NCBI GenBank assembly: GCA_014621425.1
Contig: JAANBB010000064.1
Coordinates: 1-64,000, forward strand
DNA length: 64,000 nt
Origin: Cylindrodendrum hubeiense
Taxonomy: Eukaryota > Ascomycota > Sordariomycetes > Hypocreales > Nectriaceae
Direction of reading: 5' to 3'
How positions within the stretch are numbered: position 1 is the first letter of the stretch; each line of letters starts with the position of its first letter. Positions 36,001 to 46,001 of the stretch are shown piece after piece. The translations under genes were made by a program, and so were the position numbers. The notes under the pieces are model-generated. The model saw nothing but the letters and a program-made list of their open reading frames with translations. It had not been told where the DNA came from and ran no database searches.

Positions 36001-36401
36001 TTTATTTAATTTTACTTTTTTTACTTTTTTTTTATAAAGGCTTTAGTTAATATTAATATTTATAATAAGCTAATTTAGGAGATAAAATTAATATTTAATA
36101 TAATAATAGTCTATAAAATAAAAAAAAAGAGTATTTTTAAGTATACTTTTTCAAGAGATATTATACTTTAATATAATTATTATCTAAGAATAATAGTATA
36201 AGGGGGATATAGAGCAGGCTATAATTCTAGTATTATTATAGAGATCAGAATCTAAGAGAAAGCTAATTATATTACCAAAGATCATATAATTATAGTTAGT
36301 TAGCCCGAAATTAGGAGACCTAGTTAATTGACTTCAGCTATAATACTATTAAAGTAAATCGCAGACTAGTTAACTATATAATAGCTATAATTACTACTAT
36401 T

Positions 36402-36584
36402 TGATACGTTAAAACGCGAGGGTCACAATATAAGGGTATTCAGAATATAAGAAAGAAGGTTATTTTCCTATCTCTGCGATCGTGGGCTTGGGACTGTAAG
36501 GGTCCCGGCCCACGTGACCGCACAAGGCCTGATACCTCAGGCCCGACCTCGAGCTTGAAGCTCGGGATCGGGCTTCCCGCATCA
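36402..36584 (-). repeat. right LTR (183 bp)
   Basis: Begins tgatacgttaaaacgcg and ends ggcttcccgcatca. It keeps the original CA end where the left copy has TA. This is the 5' LTR in the element's own orientation. Confidence 0.92.
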
Positions 36585-36589
36585 CTACC
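36585..36589. repeat. target-site duplication (right), ctacc
   Basis: Exact copy of 28732-28736, immediately after the right LTR. Confidence 0.9.
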
Positions 36590-36783
36590 GCCTAGACATA
36601 GTCTCGTTGGATCGATTTGCGGGATGCAATCATGATATTAATCTACAACCCTCTCAGGAAGCTATACTGCGAATGGTGGGCTTCTGTATGAGGGACATGG
36701 TAGGGGATCTTGATACGGAAATGTCAGCCATTCCAGGCGCTAGAACGCACCCATGGCTGGAAGGCCGGAGGGGTCTTGAGTGA
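36590..36783 (+). pseudogene. right half of the reading frame split by the retrotransposon
   Basis: Joining 28736 to 36590 (removing element plus one TSD copy) continues the left frame in phase for 64 more codons to TGA 36781-36783, with segments such as FAGCNHDINLQPSQEAIL and PWLEGRRGLE. About 104 codons without a stop across the empty site suggests a real coding exon was hit. The family is not recognised, and whether the TGA is native is unknown. Confidence 0.45.
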
Positions 36784-37256
36784 TTATGCAACGTGGCCAG
36801 GATACAAATTACAGCGTCGCATAGTATGCTTCCTTAGACAGTGGTTCTCTAGGTGCTGCTTGATACGCACAAAGGGGCCTGTATTCCAAGATTACTGAGA
36901 AGCCGCTTGGGTCCCCCAAGGGGCCGAAGGGTGTGAGTTACACACAGCGTAATTGATATAACAAGGGGCCAAATTGGCTGTTGCAATTGATGATATCTAT
37001 AGCTGGAAATAGGCTGGATTCTTGCTTGTCTCGTATGATCAGATTGATATGTCTGTATCTCTGTTGTGAGAGGTATTGTTCCTCTCATCGCGGCCGCCTT
37101 GACCCCTCATCTGTCTTAGTCATCCCGGACCTCCGGCCAGCTCCGACCCCCTATCTGACAGATATATATTCCTGAGGTTCCTACTTTTTGAACTAGTCGT
37201 TAGTCGTTCCTCAAACCTCAAACTTCACAAACGTGCTGAGGCATTTCAACGGGAAA
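36784..37256. other. intergenic upstream of 2EXR gene
   Basis: No gene recognised; it should hold the promoter of the gene starting at 37257. Confidence 0.45.
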
Positions 37257-38285
37257 ATGGCCGACTCCCCCGCACACACGATATCAGCTGTATCTGAAGG
37301 CTTTCGGCGCTTTCCTGATCTTCCAACTGAGGTGCGAATGCTGATCTGGGAATTCTCTCTTCCATATCGAGATGTCAAAATCGAATCCACCTCCGCTTCC
37401 GCCTCCATCAACAAACGGCTGGGCCGTGATGTTGACCATGAACCGTATCTAAGGCCGCCTAAAATCATATCTCATGTCTGCCGCGAGTCCCGAGAAGTCA
37501 CCTTGGCTAGTGGCGTCTTTTTTCGTACCGGTCCCAGATATTCCGAGTGGGTTGATAACGCGACAAGAGCGGTTTATATGTCAGCGAAGGCTGCCGAGCT
37601 TCCACCATCGTCCTCATTGCCGAAAAGTATTCACGCCTTGGCCTGCTTATGGCCCACTATTAAAGACTTGAAAGTCTTCCAGGATCTCCTACTGAAGCGG
37701 AGTGAAAAATGTGTTTACTCGCCAACCAAGATCATGTACGCCGGTATTTCAGCTATTGTATATGACAACACGGATAACGATAACCATGCGGATCCCTACC
37801 CTCTATACGACGATTCCAATATCTCGGTATTTGGGCTTGATGACCCACGATTACCCATGTTTCTACAATCAGCTTTTGAAGCGGCAGAAGGTAGATGCGT
37901 ATCTGGCCTGTATCACCGCAGTCCTACATGTTTTTTGAAGAATCTGAAGCGATACTGGGAAACAGAGTCCCAAGCTCAAAAGTTACAAACGTATTGGAAT
38001 ACGGAAGCATGGGAATATCCGCAGAACGATGCAGCTTCCGCCTCACTATCTCAACAGCAGCACAAGCGGCGGCATTCTCCGGAGCTGAAACCAGCTGTCA
38101 TTTTCGGAAAGACGAAGAAGCAGTTGTTCTTTGGAATAAGTAGAAACAGTCGATCATATGAGCGAGGTTGTGGTCTCCTTTTTACGAAAACTGATGTTCA
38201 CCATATAAAAGGCCCAGGGGGCAGCGCGCTGTGGTTTGCACGTCTTAACACACGGTTTGACTGTGAGAACGTGTGTGGCATGTAG
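37257..38285 (+). CDS. 2EXR domain protein
   Basis: Single exon, 342 residues, from ATG 37257 (context GGGAAAATGG; the frame extends to a GTG at 37233). The N-terminal motif FPDLPTEVRMLIWEFSLP and then PKIISHVCRESREVTL is the 2EXR signature, an F-box-like ~100-residue domain greatly expanded in filamentous ascomycetes. The C-terminal part is polar and ends near FGISRNSRSYERG and ALWFARLNTRFD. No enzyme motif is seen. The molecular role of the family is unknown. Confidence 0.85.
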   Translation: MADSPAHTISAVSEGFRRFPDLPTEVRMLIWEFSLPYRDVKIESTSASASINKRLGRDVDHEPYLRPPKIISHVCRESREVTLASGVFFRTGPRYSEWVDNATRAVYMSAKAAELPPSSSLPKSIHALACLWPTIKDLKVFQDLLLKRSEKCVYSPTKIMYAGISAIVYDNTDNDNHADPYPLYDDSNISVFGLDDPRLPMFLQSAFEAAEGRCVSGLYHRSPTCFLKNLKRYWETESQAQKLQTYWNTEAWEYPQNDAASASLSQQQHKRRHSPELKPAVIFGKTKKQLFFGISRNSRSYERGCGLLFTKTDVHHIKGPGGSALWFARLNTRFDCENVCGM

Positions 38286-38344
38286 TCGCGTCAGCGATAC
38301 TTTGAACAATCAGATATGAGGGGTTGGCAGATTTCTTGGGGGAC

Positions 38345-38889
38345 TCGGCTGAGTGAAATGAAGACCACCTGGCTGAAGGGGACGAAGAAGTACTCCGTTT
38401 GACGAGCGAGAGTACAGATATATATGGTAGTCAGCTTGGTTACGCATTTGTCGGCAAGGGAACGTTGTTTGGTCATCCCCACCTCTTGGAGCACGAGCGC
38501 CGTATCTACGCGCGGCTCACTAGCCTCCAAGGCGCGGTGGTAAGGGTGCACCTCGGATTTGCCCGGCTAGACCGGGGCTACATACTTCCTAGCGAGGCCA
38601 GGGTCTTCTAAACGATGCTGATGTCATGAGGTGGGGAGACGATGGCGGACACGGTGACCACGGCGACGAACGCGACGCCAACCAGCTCTGCAACTGCAAC
38701 CGTCGCCGCGTCATACCCGTCCACTTCGACCGCGCAAACCTTCCTCTAAACCTCAAACACAAACAGCCTTCTAAGGTATCTGCGGAGAAGAGGAAACGGC
38801 AGGGAAATGGGTTTGGTATTCTAAGACGAAATTCGAGAGATCTTGGCCAGAGTGCTAGACTGCAGCAGGAGGTTGGAGAAAGAAAGTAA
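38345..38889 (+). pseudogene. decayed kinase-like gene fragment
   Basis: One frame (38399-38611) reads STDIYGSQLGYAFVGKGT, then HERRIYARLTSLQGAVVRV, matching a fungal kinase-like family (GYTFVGKGT...HEARVYERLRxLQGxxVPVxLG). Downstream the same frame has stops within MLMS-stop-GGE, where the family has MSWGGE (TGG to TGA). After a frame change, 38626-38889 reads HGDERDANQL and RRRVIPVHFDRANL, the catalytic-loop and DFG region with the Asp lost. Upstream, in-frame residues (NEDHLAEGDEEVLRLTSE) also contain a stop. No intron rescues these breaks. Because it starts 60 bp after the 2EXR stop, annotators could easily fuse or miss it. Confidence 0.7.
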
Positions 38890-39471
38890 TATTATAAATA
38901 GGAGATTAATCCTATGAAAGATCCAGCCTACCGTAGAATAGAAATACGCCAAGAAGGTACAACTATGGCTTGAGTATGTTGTATTGTCTATCCATATGGA
39001 TATTTAGCTGAGCTGAGTATACATATGCCAGAAATGATATCCAACTGCCTCATTAGATGACTAAGAATCCCTGAAGGATTTCGTAAGAAAATTGGCCTAT
39101 AGCATGAATAATAAGAAAGAGATTGTGGTTCCCGGTTCGGAGACTGTGCGGAAGTATTTGAATATATTCACAGCGACTTGGCAGCACGCCAACCTGGAGT
39201 GATCGATAACGCGTAGAATAGCACAATCTATACGTTACGGTCTGCTCCACCATGGGCGCGTTGCTGCTAGTATAAGGTCAGAAGCACGACAACACAGTTT
39301 TCTTCACAGTTCAAGCACCTCAAAAACCCAATACTTCCATTAGCGCGTATCATATCAATCACTTACATGGTTGGTCCGCCCGGTGGATGTAAGGGTGCAA
39401 GTGGCGTATGTATCAGAATCGCCTCGAGTCAAATACGAGGTGATAACCAGAGATGCATTAATGCATTCATT
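38890..39471. other. intergenic, nothing recognised
   Basis: AT-richer stretch after the pseudogene, up to the 3' end of the NmrA-like gene. Confidence 0.45.
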
Positions 39472-40556
39472 TCATACAGAAGCCATGTCGCTTGGGTGCT
39501 TGAGTCCGCATGACTCTTCCAACAACTGTCTAATAGTCATAGGTTTACCTTCAACATCTCCTATCAACTTGACCAGATCAACGCAGCCTTTAATCCTCGA
39601 AATGTCGTAAGCCCCTAGAGCAATTGCTGCGTCCAAGTCACACAACAGGCTTCTCAGACCCTCCTCTTTTCCGGGAAAGTCGTCGACAACAGTGTTGTTG
39701 CTAGGAAGAATGGGAACACGGTGCATCGAGTATTCTTTGACAGGATAGTACTCGACCTGCACGCGCACTGGCTGCTTTATCTCGACAGCCAAGTCGACGA
39801 GCTCAGAGACCGAGAGCCGCGAGCCAATTATGGTCATGACCTTTGGCCAATCTGGCAGATCAACTGCAGCAGCGACGTATCTTGCAACATCCTTTGCCAT
39901 GGTTGTTATGAGTATCGCCTGGCCATCCCCCGGGACGACTGCTCTGTTGTATTGCAAGTCGAGGATAGAGTATGTGGGCTTGAGAGGGCTTTCGATGTTT
40001 GGCATGCCATAGTAGTCCATGAACATTCCGCAGACAAAGAGAGTGTACTCAAGCGTTGTTTTTTCCAGCTCGCGGCGCGCTCTAGCGTGGAACCTTTTAT
40101 CTGGATAAGGTAAAATTGAATCCGGCAAGTCATAGTCGACGTTGAACTCTGAGGGTGCGAAGCGACGGACGCATTTGGAAGCATCAGCAGCACGGATAAG
40201 ACGTTGTTGGGCACTCGAGGCCTCTTGGGACCCTAAGGGCAAAGCTGAGATTATGGTGTGGATGCTCTTTTCTTCTAGCATTGTTGAAAGCGCGCCTTCA
40301 TCGGCGTAGTCGGTTACAAGAACTGGGTTGTAGAGTTCACCGCTTGGATCCCTCGTATACTGAGTGTTGGGAGGTGCCTGAACCCAACGACAGAATCATT
40401 AGCTTCTATTCAAAGGCTGCCCGGCCCCCGGCATCTTGACACAATTCTCACCTTGCGGGACATGATATACAATCGATGCTTGCCTCTGGTAATTAGGGCG
40501 TCTACAATCAACCTCCCGATATCCCCGGTGCCGCCAGCAACAGCGACAACGGTCAT
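39472..40556 (-). CDS. NmrA-like / isoflavone-reductase-type NAD(P)-dependent oxidoreductase
   Basis: Two exons, 40452-40556 and 39472-40377 (74 bp intron, GTGAGA...TTCAG with AGCTAATGA branch), 336 residues. Exon 1 encodes the Rossmann start MTVVAVAGGTGDIGRLIVDA; without it the dinucleotide-binding loop is missing. Then TIISALPLGSQ and RFAPSEFNVDYD, the latter characteristic of the isoflavone-reductase-like branch, followed by KRFHARARRELEKTTLEYT, where the usual active-site Lys position falls. It may reduce a small-molecule double bond or act as an NmrA-type redox sensor. It is divergent from the FAD monooxygenase at 41113, which suggests the same pathway. Confidence 0.9.
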
Positions 40557-41112
40557 CTTGTTGGGGCGCGATTAGAACCAAAAATATATGTTAGCGAAGG
40601 CGGTGGTATAGGGCGCAGCAGATCAAGAAGTTAGAATTTAGTTTTCGAGTGTATTAGAAGAGTTAAATGTGTATTCTGTACTTGCTCAAATGTTGTTCGC
40701 CATGGTAATTATCCGCTCACCAATTTTAGCGTATGAATCTAAATACGGAGTACCTAAGTTACACGGAGATCTCCAGAGCACCCCCGCAGCAGGAACAAAA
40801 CATGAAAGGATTAATTTATGATTGGCGCGGTCAATACTGGGACTCAGGGAAACTCGCCGCCGGCGCTGCGCCGCCGGTCTACTTGAATACGAGATTCTTC
40901 GGAATCAATCCAGCTTAGTGATTCCATACTCGATGCGGAGTATCTACCGCCGGTGACCACTCGAAATAAACACATCAAGTTCGGGATGGCACTTCTGTCT
41001 CGGAGTATTTAATAAGTCTTGTCGCATGTTGTGATAGTGCGCCTTTCCTCATTGAAACCGATTATACTCATTTGACTCGAATCTCACTTTGCTTGCAATC
41101 ACTTACCCAAAA
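40557..41112. promoter_or_regulatory. divergent promoter with three CGGAGTA heptamers
   Basis: 556 bp between the reductase and monooxygenase starts. The heptamer cggagta occurs at 40746-40752, 40936-40942 and 41002-41008. CGG-core repeats are candidate sites for a Zn2Cys6 regulator, but a chance or unrelated repeat is possible. Confidence 0.4.
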
Positions 41113-42709
41113 ATGGCGGATCAGAACACTCTTAACGTCATAATTGTTGGTGGCGGCTTTTGCGGACTGACCACTGCCATTGACTGCAAGCTCAAGGGTT
41201 TTAACCCAATCCTACTGGAATCCCATCCTACTAGCAGAACTCAAGGTGATGTGCTCGACTTCATGCACAATGCCGGTCGCCATTTCCTTGCTTGGGACAA
41301 TGGGTCAGTTGGCAAGCGGCTCCTCGAAACTGGCGTCCACACGGCCAAGTCCCTCGACTACTACTCTAGTAAGGGGGACCTTCTGTTCTCAGAGCCCTGG
41401 ATTTTCAGGGACGATCACTACTACACCCAGTATGCGGGTCATCGTGGCGAACAGCACCAGATCTTGGCAGACTACGCCCAAAGTCTCGGCGTGGACATGC
41501 GTTTCGGTCCAGGCCGTACTGTGGTCCAATATATTGACACCGATTCTGAAACGGGCGTCATCACCCAAGACGGCTCCCGGATCCTCGGAGACGTTGTGCT
41601 TGCCTGTGATGGGCCCCGGTCTCTAGCGCGATCCCAGGTTCTTGGCCTTCCGGATACTAAGGTGAACAGCGGGTATGCCATCTACCGAGCATATTACGAA
41701 CTGAACGACGAGCTACGAAGCAACCCATTGATTGCTCGGCTATGCAACCCAGACGAAGACCAAGCCGCCATGTTTCTAGGCAAAGACATGCACGCGTTTG
41801 TTTACACTTGGGGAAAGGCCACGTAAGCGAAATCGACAGCGTCTGCCAAACCTCAGAACTCAATACTGACAATGAGAGCAGACAACTTGCCTGGGTCTTG
41901 ACCCATAAGGTAGGCGACAAATAGGCTTGATCCATTACTTACGGAGCCGTTGCTGACGGTTGCATCACAGGATGACCAGGACATTGGGGAATCTTGGTCG
42001 TTTCCCGGAAGGCTCGAGGACGCACTTGCAGATCTTGAAAGGGGAGGCTTCACTGACATGTTGAGAGAAGTCGTGCGACACACACCCACCGACCGCTTGG
42101 TCGACTATAAATTGGTTTGGAGAGAGCCCCTCGAAACCTGGCTCTCCGCATCCAAAAAGATAGCCGTAATGGGCGACGCAGCCCATTGTCACTTGCCAAC
42201 CTCTGCCCAGGGCGCTTGTCAGGCCGTCGAGGATGCTGTCACAGTGGTGCGTCCTGAACTTCCTTCGTTGCCGTCTTGTGACTGCCAATATTTAACCACC
42301 ATTGCAGGCCAGCTGTCTGGGGCATGCTAAAGGAGACGTGAAGCTTGCTCTTCAAGTTTTTGAGCGGATTCGCTTCAACCGGTCCCACGTCATCCACATG
42401 TCATCCCTCTCAAACCGCGACATTGCCCATACCATCGACTGGACGACAGAAAACGGGGAGAAGTTTTCCGATACCTTGTCCATTCCCCATGATGACTGGA
42501 TCATTGAATATGACTGTAAAGCTGATACAGATAAACATTTTGATAGATTGGCTTCAGAGGTCAGCAGTGGGAAGCTTGGTACTATACAAGAGCTAAGCCT
42601 CCCAGCCGGAGGGTCATTCAAGCCGATACCAGATCATCTCAAACGCGATAAGGAGACCTCTCTGACTTCTTCGGGCGTTCAAGCTCAGGCTGTGTCGATA
42701 AACATCTGA
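41113..42709 (+). CDS. FAD-dependent aromatic monooxygenase (salicylate hydroxylase-like)
   Basis: Four exons: 41113-41822, 41882-41909, 41971-42246, 42308-42709; introns 59, 61 and 61 bp; 471 residues. Exon 2 is only 28 bp. Motifs: the FAD Rossmann GxGxxG (VIIVGGGFCGLTTAI), the DG motif VVLACDGPRSLAR, and the GD motif VMGDAAHCHLPTSAQG followed by ACQAVEDA, which are the PF01494 class A flavoprotein landmarks. The first intron could end at either of two AGs three bases apart (41878 or 41881), changing one residue. It probably hydroxylates an aromatic or polyketide-like substrate with NAD(P)H. The divergent NmrA-type reductase and the nearby P450 support a metabolite pathway; the substrate cannot be read. 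Confidence 0.92.
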
Positions 42710-43539
42710 GCTTAGCAATCACAAATTCTGAAGCTTAGATAGACAATGGCGAATAGGTGAAGAGGATGGATAGGCTAGTAGGAACACTTAGTCAAGCAAT
42801 CATACTTCTCAAAATCTCTTCCGTTAAGTGAATCTGTGTTGACAAACCCGGGGATCAAAACAAACACACGCGCGCACAGGAACAGCTTCTCAAAGCGACT
42901 TGTCGGCTAGACAGACAGAGAGAGATAAGGGCTAGGCACAAGGGAGTAAATTGAGGCCACATAGAAAAATTAAGATTTTGGCGACTGTGGAAGCATTGAG
43001 GTTTAAAGGCCTAGTTATGAAGGAAGCCATTTTCTTTTTTCAATTTCATGTCAGCAGCAACTCGCCCTCGATAGAGCAGACAGCAGTATCGAAAGGAAAC
43101 CAAAGCACAAAATGAACAAAAGAAAAACAAGCAAAACTGAAGATGCCCATTGATCGTGATTGGAAGAAAAGGCAGTTTTATTCCCGGCTATCTCTTTGCT
43201 CGCTGACGTATCCGATTAACACTGCCACGTCGCCCAATGCCTCTTCAGTCTATGTCACTGTGCCGATCCCTTCTCCTATATCACATGCGAACTAGTCATG
43301 TGCTATAAATACACCGCAGACTCTACGAGACGTTTTCACTATACAAGGGTAAAGATTGAGTTGCAAATGTTCTTCCAAGAAATTTTAACAGGAATCATAA
43401 TATTTATTGCCGAATGTGTACTTACCATGACCGATGCTTGAATATCAAGTCGAGTAATGTAATCTCGTGGGCAATAACTTACTACATACCTTCCTCAGTC
43501 TCCCTTGTGCTTCAGATTATGCGAAAACACCGACTTTGA
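42710..43539. other. intergenic between convergent genes
   Basis: 830 bp between the monooxygenase and permease stops. AT-richer, no gene recognised. Confidence 0.5.
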
Positions 43540-45345
43540 TCAAGATGATTTGCTTAGTCTGCGGCGCTCAGTATGTGACTGTGCCGTATCCACGCCCTCG
43601 AGGATATTTCCAAGGCCTTCCATGATCTGGTCCATCACCCCACCATATAGCCTCCCGCCATAGACTAGCCACAAGCTTGCTGGAACAAAAAGGCAAGACG
43701 CGAGGATCACAGATGCGTACTGCCGAAGCTGTCAGCTAATTCATTACAAATATGTCTTGTCTTGACTTACGTTCATAGTTTCCGCAGTGATATTGGTGGT
43801 GGCGGGGAAACATAAGAAAATAACAATATACGTGCACCAAGCAAGGGCTGTAATATTCACCATCCTACTCCATCGCCCAAGTGTGAACGGTCCCTGTGGC
43901 ATGTCGCAGTGCTCGAGACCGTAGATGGCGTAGAGGGCAATGGGCATCATGTAGGAGGCGTATACAACTACTGTTACTCCTGCAGATAGTCCGTAAAAGG
44001 CGGTCGAGTTGCCAATGTAGATGAGGGCCAGGGCGCAGATAACAACCCAGGATAAAAGAAGCGCATTCAATGGCACTTGAGCTCTGCCGTTCAGTCGGCC
44101 GAAGCATTTTGGTAAGCCTCCTTCCCTGGCAAAGGACCAGACGATGCGGGAAGTAGCAGCCATACAGCAGGGCCCTGATGCTATGACGTTCATCAGCAAT
44201 GTCAAAAAGGAAATGCCAACTGTTGGTGCTAAGCTCCCTCCGGAGACGTTGTAAATCATTTGCATAAGTGGGCTAATGGTCCCCACTGGGCCATTGACAA
44301 CGCCTTCAATGTCCGTCATGCAAAACATTAGAGCAATCACCCAAGGAAATGTCAGGACTCCTGTCAAGCCAACGGCTACGAACACTGTAGATGGGAGAGT
44401 GAGTTTGAGATCTAGTCGCAGTTTGGGCGCCGGTAAAGCTTACTCGTTCGGGGGAGTTCTTTTGGAGCATCTTCCATCTCCTCGGCCATGTGGCATGCCG
44501 AGTCCCAGCCAATGAGACTGAGAGCACTGCTCATCAGGCCAATGGACCATCCAACCTAATCATTTTAAGTAAATCAGCAGGTGTCATGGAGGCTCAAAGG
44601 GGCCAATCACATACTCCGGGACTCCAACCAGATAGATTGGTCATGTCAGTGAAGACCCACTCTGCAGACCTTTTCTCCGGCACCATGACCAAAAGGTATG
44701 CGATAGTGATAAAGTATCCCGCGCAGTGGAGGATCATGCCGAAGTAATTTGAGTAATGTAACACCTTGGTGTTGCAGAGGCTAATGAGGGTGTACAGTGT
44801 CGACAAGGCAATGACGATCTTGGTGCCCGTTAGCGGTGCAAACACTGGATAGGGAGTCTCTGCTGGTGGTGGTATGTACGTACGAGTGAAGTATGCCATC
44901 GCTGATAGTCGTAGCCATCAACGAACAAAATAATTGCAGCTTGGATTTGCATGGAATTGGCAAAGTTTCCAGCTAGTGTTGCCAGTAGCCATCCCCAGAT
45001 GGTTGTCCAGCCTGCAAACCAAGTCAGGACGCGTCTGTACTTGGGTGGGCTGAGGGCTGCCACGTAATGGTACTGGCCGCCAGCTGTTGGAACCATGCTG
45101 GAAAACTCGGCGAGGGCTAGAGCAATGCACATGGTCCCAGTAGCAGCAGTGAAGAATCCCCAGACCATGCTCGAGCTGCCCCCAGAGCTCAGTGCCTGCG
45201 CCATAGTTGACGTGATGGCTTCCCAGGTTGTGCTGGTCAAGCATGCCATGAATGCAAGCGACCAGACGTTGAAGGAGCGCCGCATCTGCGGACGAAAATC
45301 GGCCCCATGGCCGTCAAGTGCGTTACTCTCGTTGATGGTTGTCAT
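43540..45345 (-). CDS. APC-family amino acid/GABA/choline permease
   Basis: Five exons: 44884-45345, 44615-44818, 44444-44555, 43771-44384, 43540-43719; introns 65, 59, 59 and 51 bp; 523 residues. Polytopic plasma-membrane transporter. Motifs: STTWEAITSTMAQALSSGG and GTMCIALALAEFSSMVPTAG in the first helices, GWDSACHMAEEMEDAPKELP in the loop after TM6, and SRIVWSFAREGGLPK. These are typical of the fungal amino-acid/choline/GABA transporter group (Uga4/Hnm1-like). Intron 1 was set by its CGCTAACGG branch and the phase-0 join RWHTSL/IVIALS; a shorter 35 bp alternative ends at 44844. About 12 hydrophobic segments are expected. The substrate could be an amine or amino acid. It is divergent from the P450. 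Confidence 0.9.
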
Positions 45346-46001
45346 TTTGGTTTGTTTGTGGGAGGTTTGAGTTTGGGTGCGTAGAGTTCTCTCCGCCTTT
45401 GCTGCTCAGTCATTATAGAAGACAGAACGAGAGTCTTTGTGCAGGGTTGCCAACCGGAGAGAAATGGAACCATTGGTTCAAACAAACTGAATTAGTGCGT
45501 GATAAGATGGCCACTTAGATGGCTATATTTCTCCGGTTTAGATCGGTAGATAGCAGCCGGGTTAATTGCCCATTTGCCAGAGCTCTTGGTCTTTCTTATT
45601 GATCCCAATTCTTGATCGCCTTGGATTTGGCCGGCGGCGCTGGCGGGAACGCCACGCCTTATACCTATCCCACTTCTAATCGGCCGGATCAGCGTGTGAC
45701 CAATCCCAAAGCAATCTGCAGCTAGTCCATATTTCTTAACCAATCAGCCCCGATGTAGACCCCGGTCTTTGAAATCATGTACATAAGGTCCCCTCATGGG
45801 CGGCAATATTACTTATTTGGGATGAATGGATAATTGACCATTAATTCCGAATCCTGCCATGACCAGCGGTTTGATTTACACTGATAGTAAAGTAGTAGCT
45901 ATAATGGCTTCCCGACTTTGTTCACAGCCCAGCATTCTCGCCCCTTTGCATCTCCTTCTACACACTTCCGGGTCTCGACACGCATTGCTGGAATCCAATT
46001 C
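45346..46001. promoter_or_regulatory. divergent promoter of permease and P450
   Basis: 656 bp between two divergent starts. No clear repeated motif or additional gene was found. Confidence 0.4.

Larger units (their letters stand above)
28737..36584 (-). mobile_element. RIP-eroded Ty3/gypsy-type LTR retrotransposon
   Basis: 7848 bp bounded by near-identical LTRs with TGATGCG...CGCATCA inverted termini and a 5 bp target duplication. The interior is extremely AT-rich and TpA-rich, with stops in every frame, as RIP produces in filamentous ascomycetes. The element reads on the minus strand: an integrase remnant lies near the left LTR (its 3' end), and a purine-rich tract (minus strand aaaaaccgaggata) abuts the left LTR as a polypurine tract should. 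The gag, protease, RT and RNase H regions cannot be delimited by eye. No intact frame survives; the element is dead. Confidence 0.92.

Noticed and set aside
28919..36401. AT-rich tract as a centromere or mitochondrial insertion
   Set aside because: It is bounded by LTRs and a target duplication and contains an integrase remnant, so a mutated retrotransposon explains it.
44845..44879. 35 bp alternative intron in the permease gene
   Set aside because: Too short for fungal introns; the 65 bp alternative has a proper branch site and gives a better protein join.
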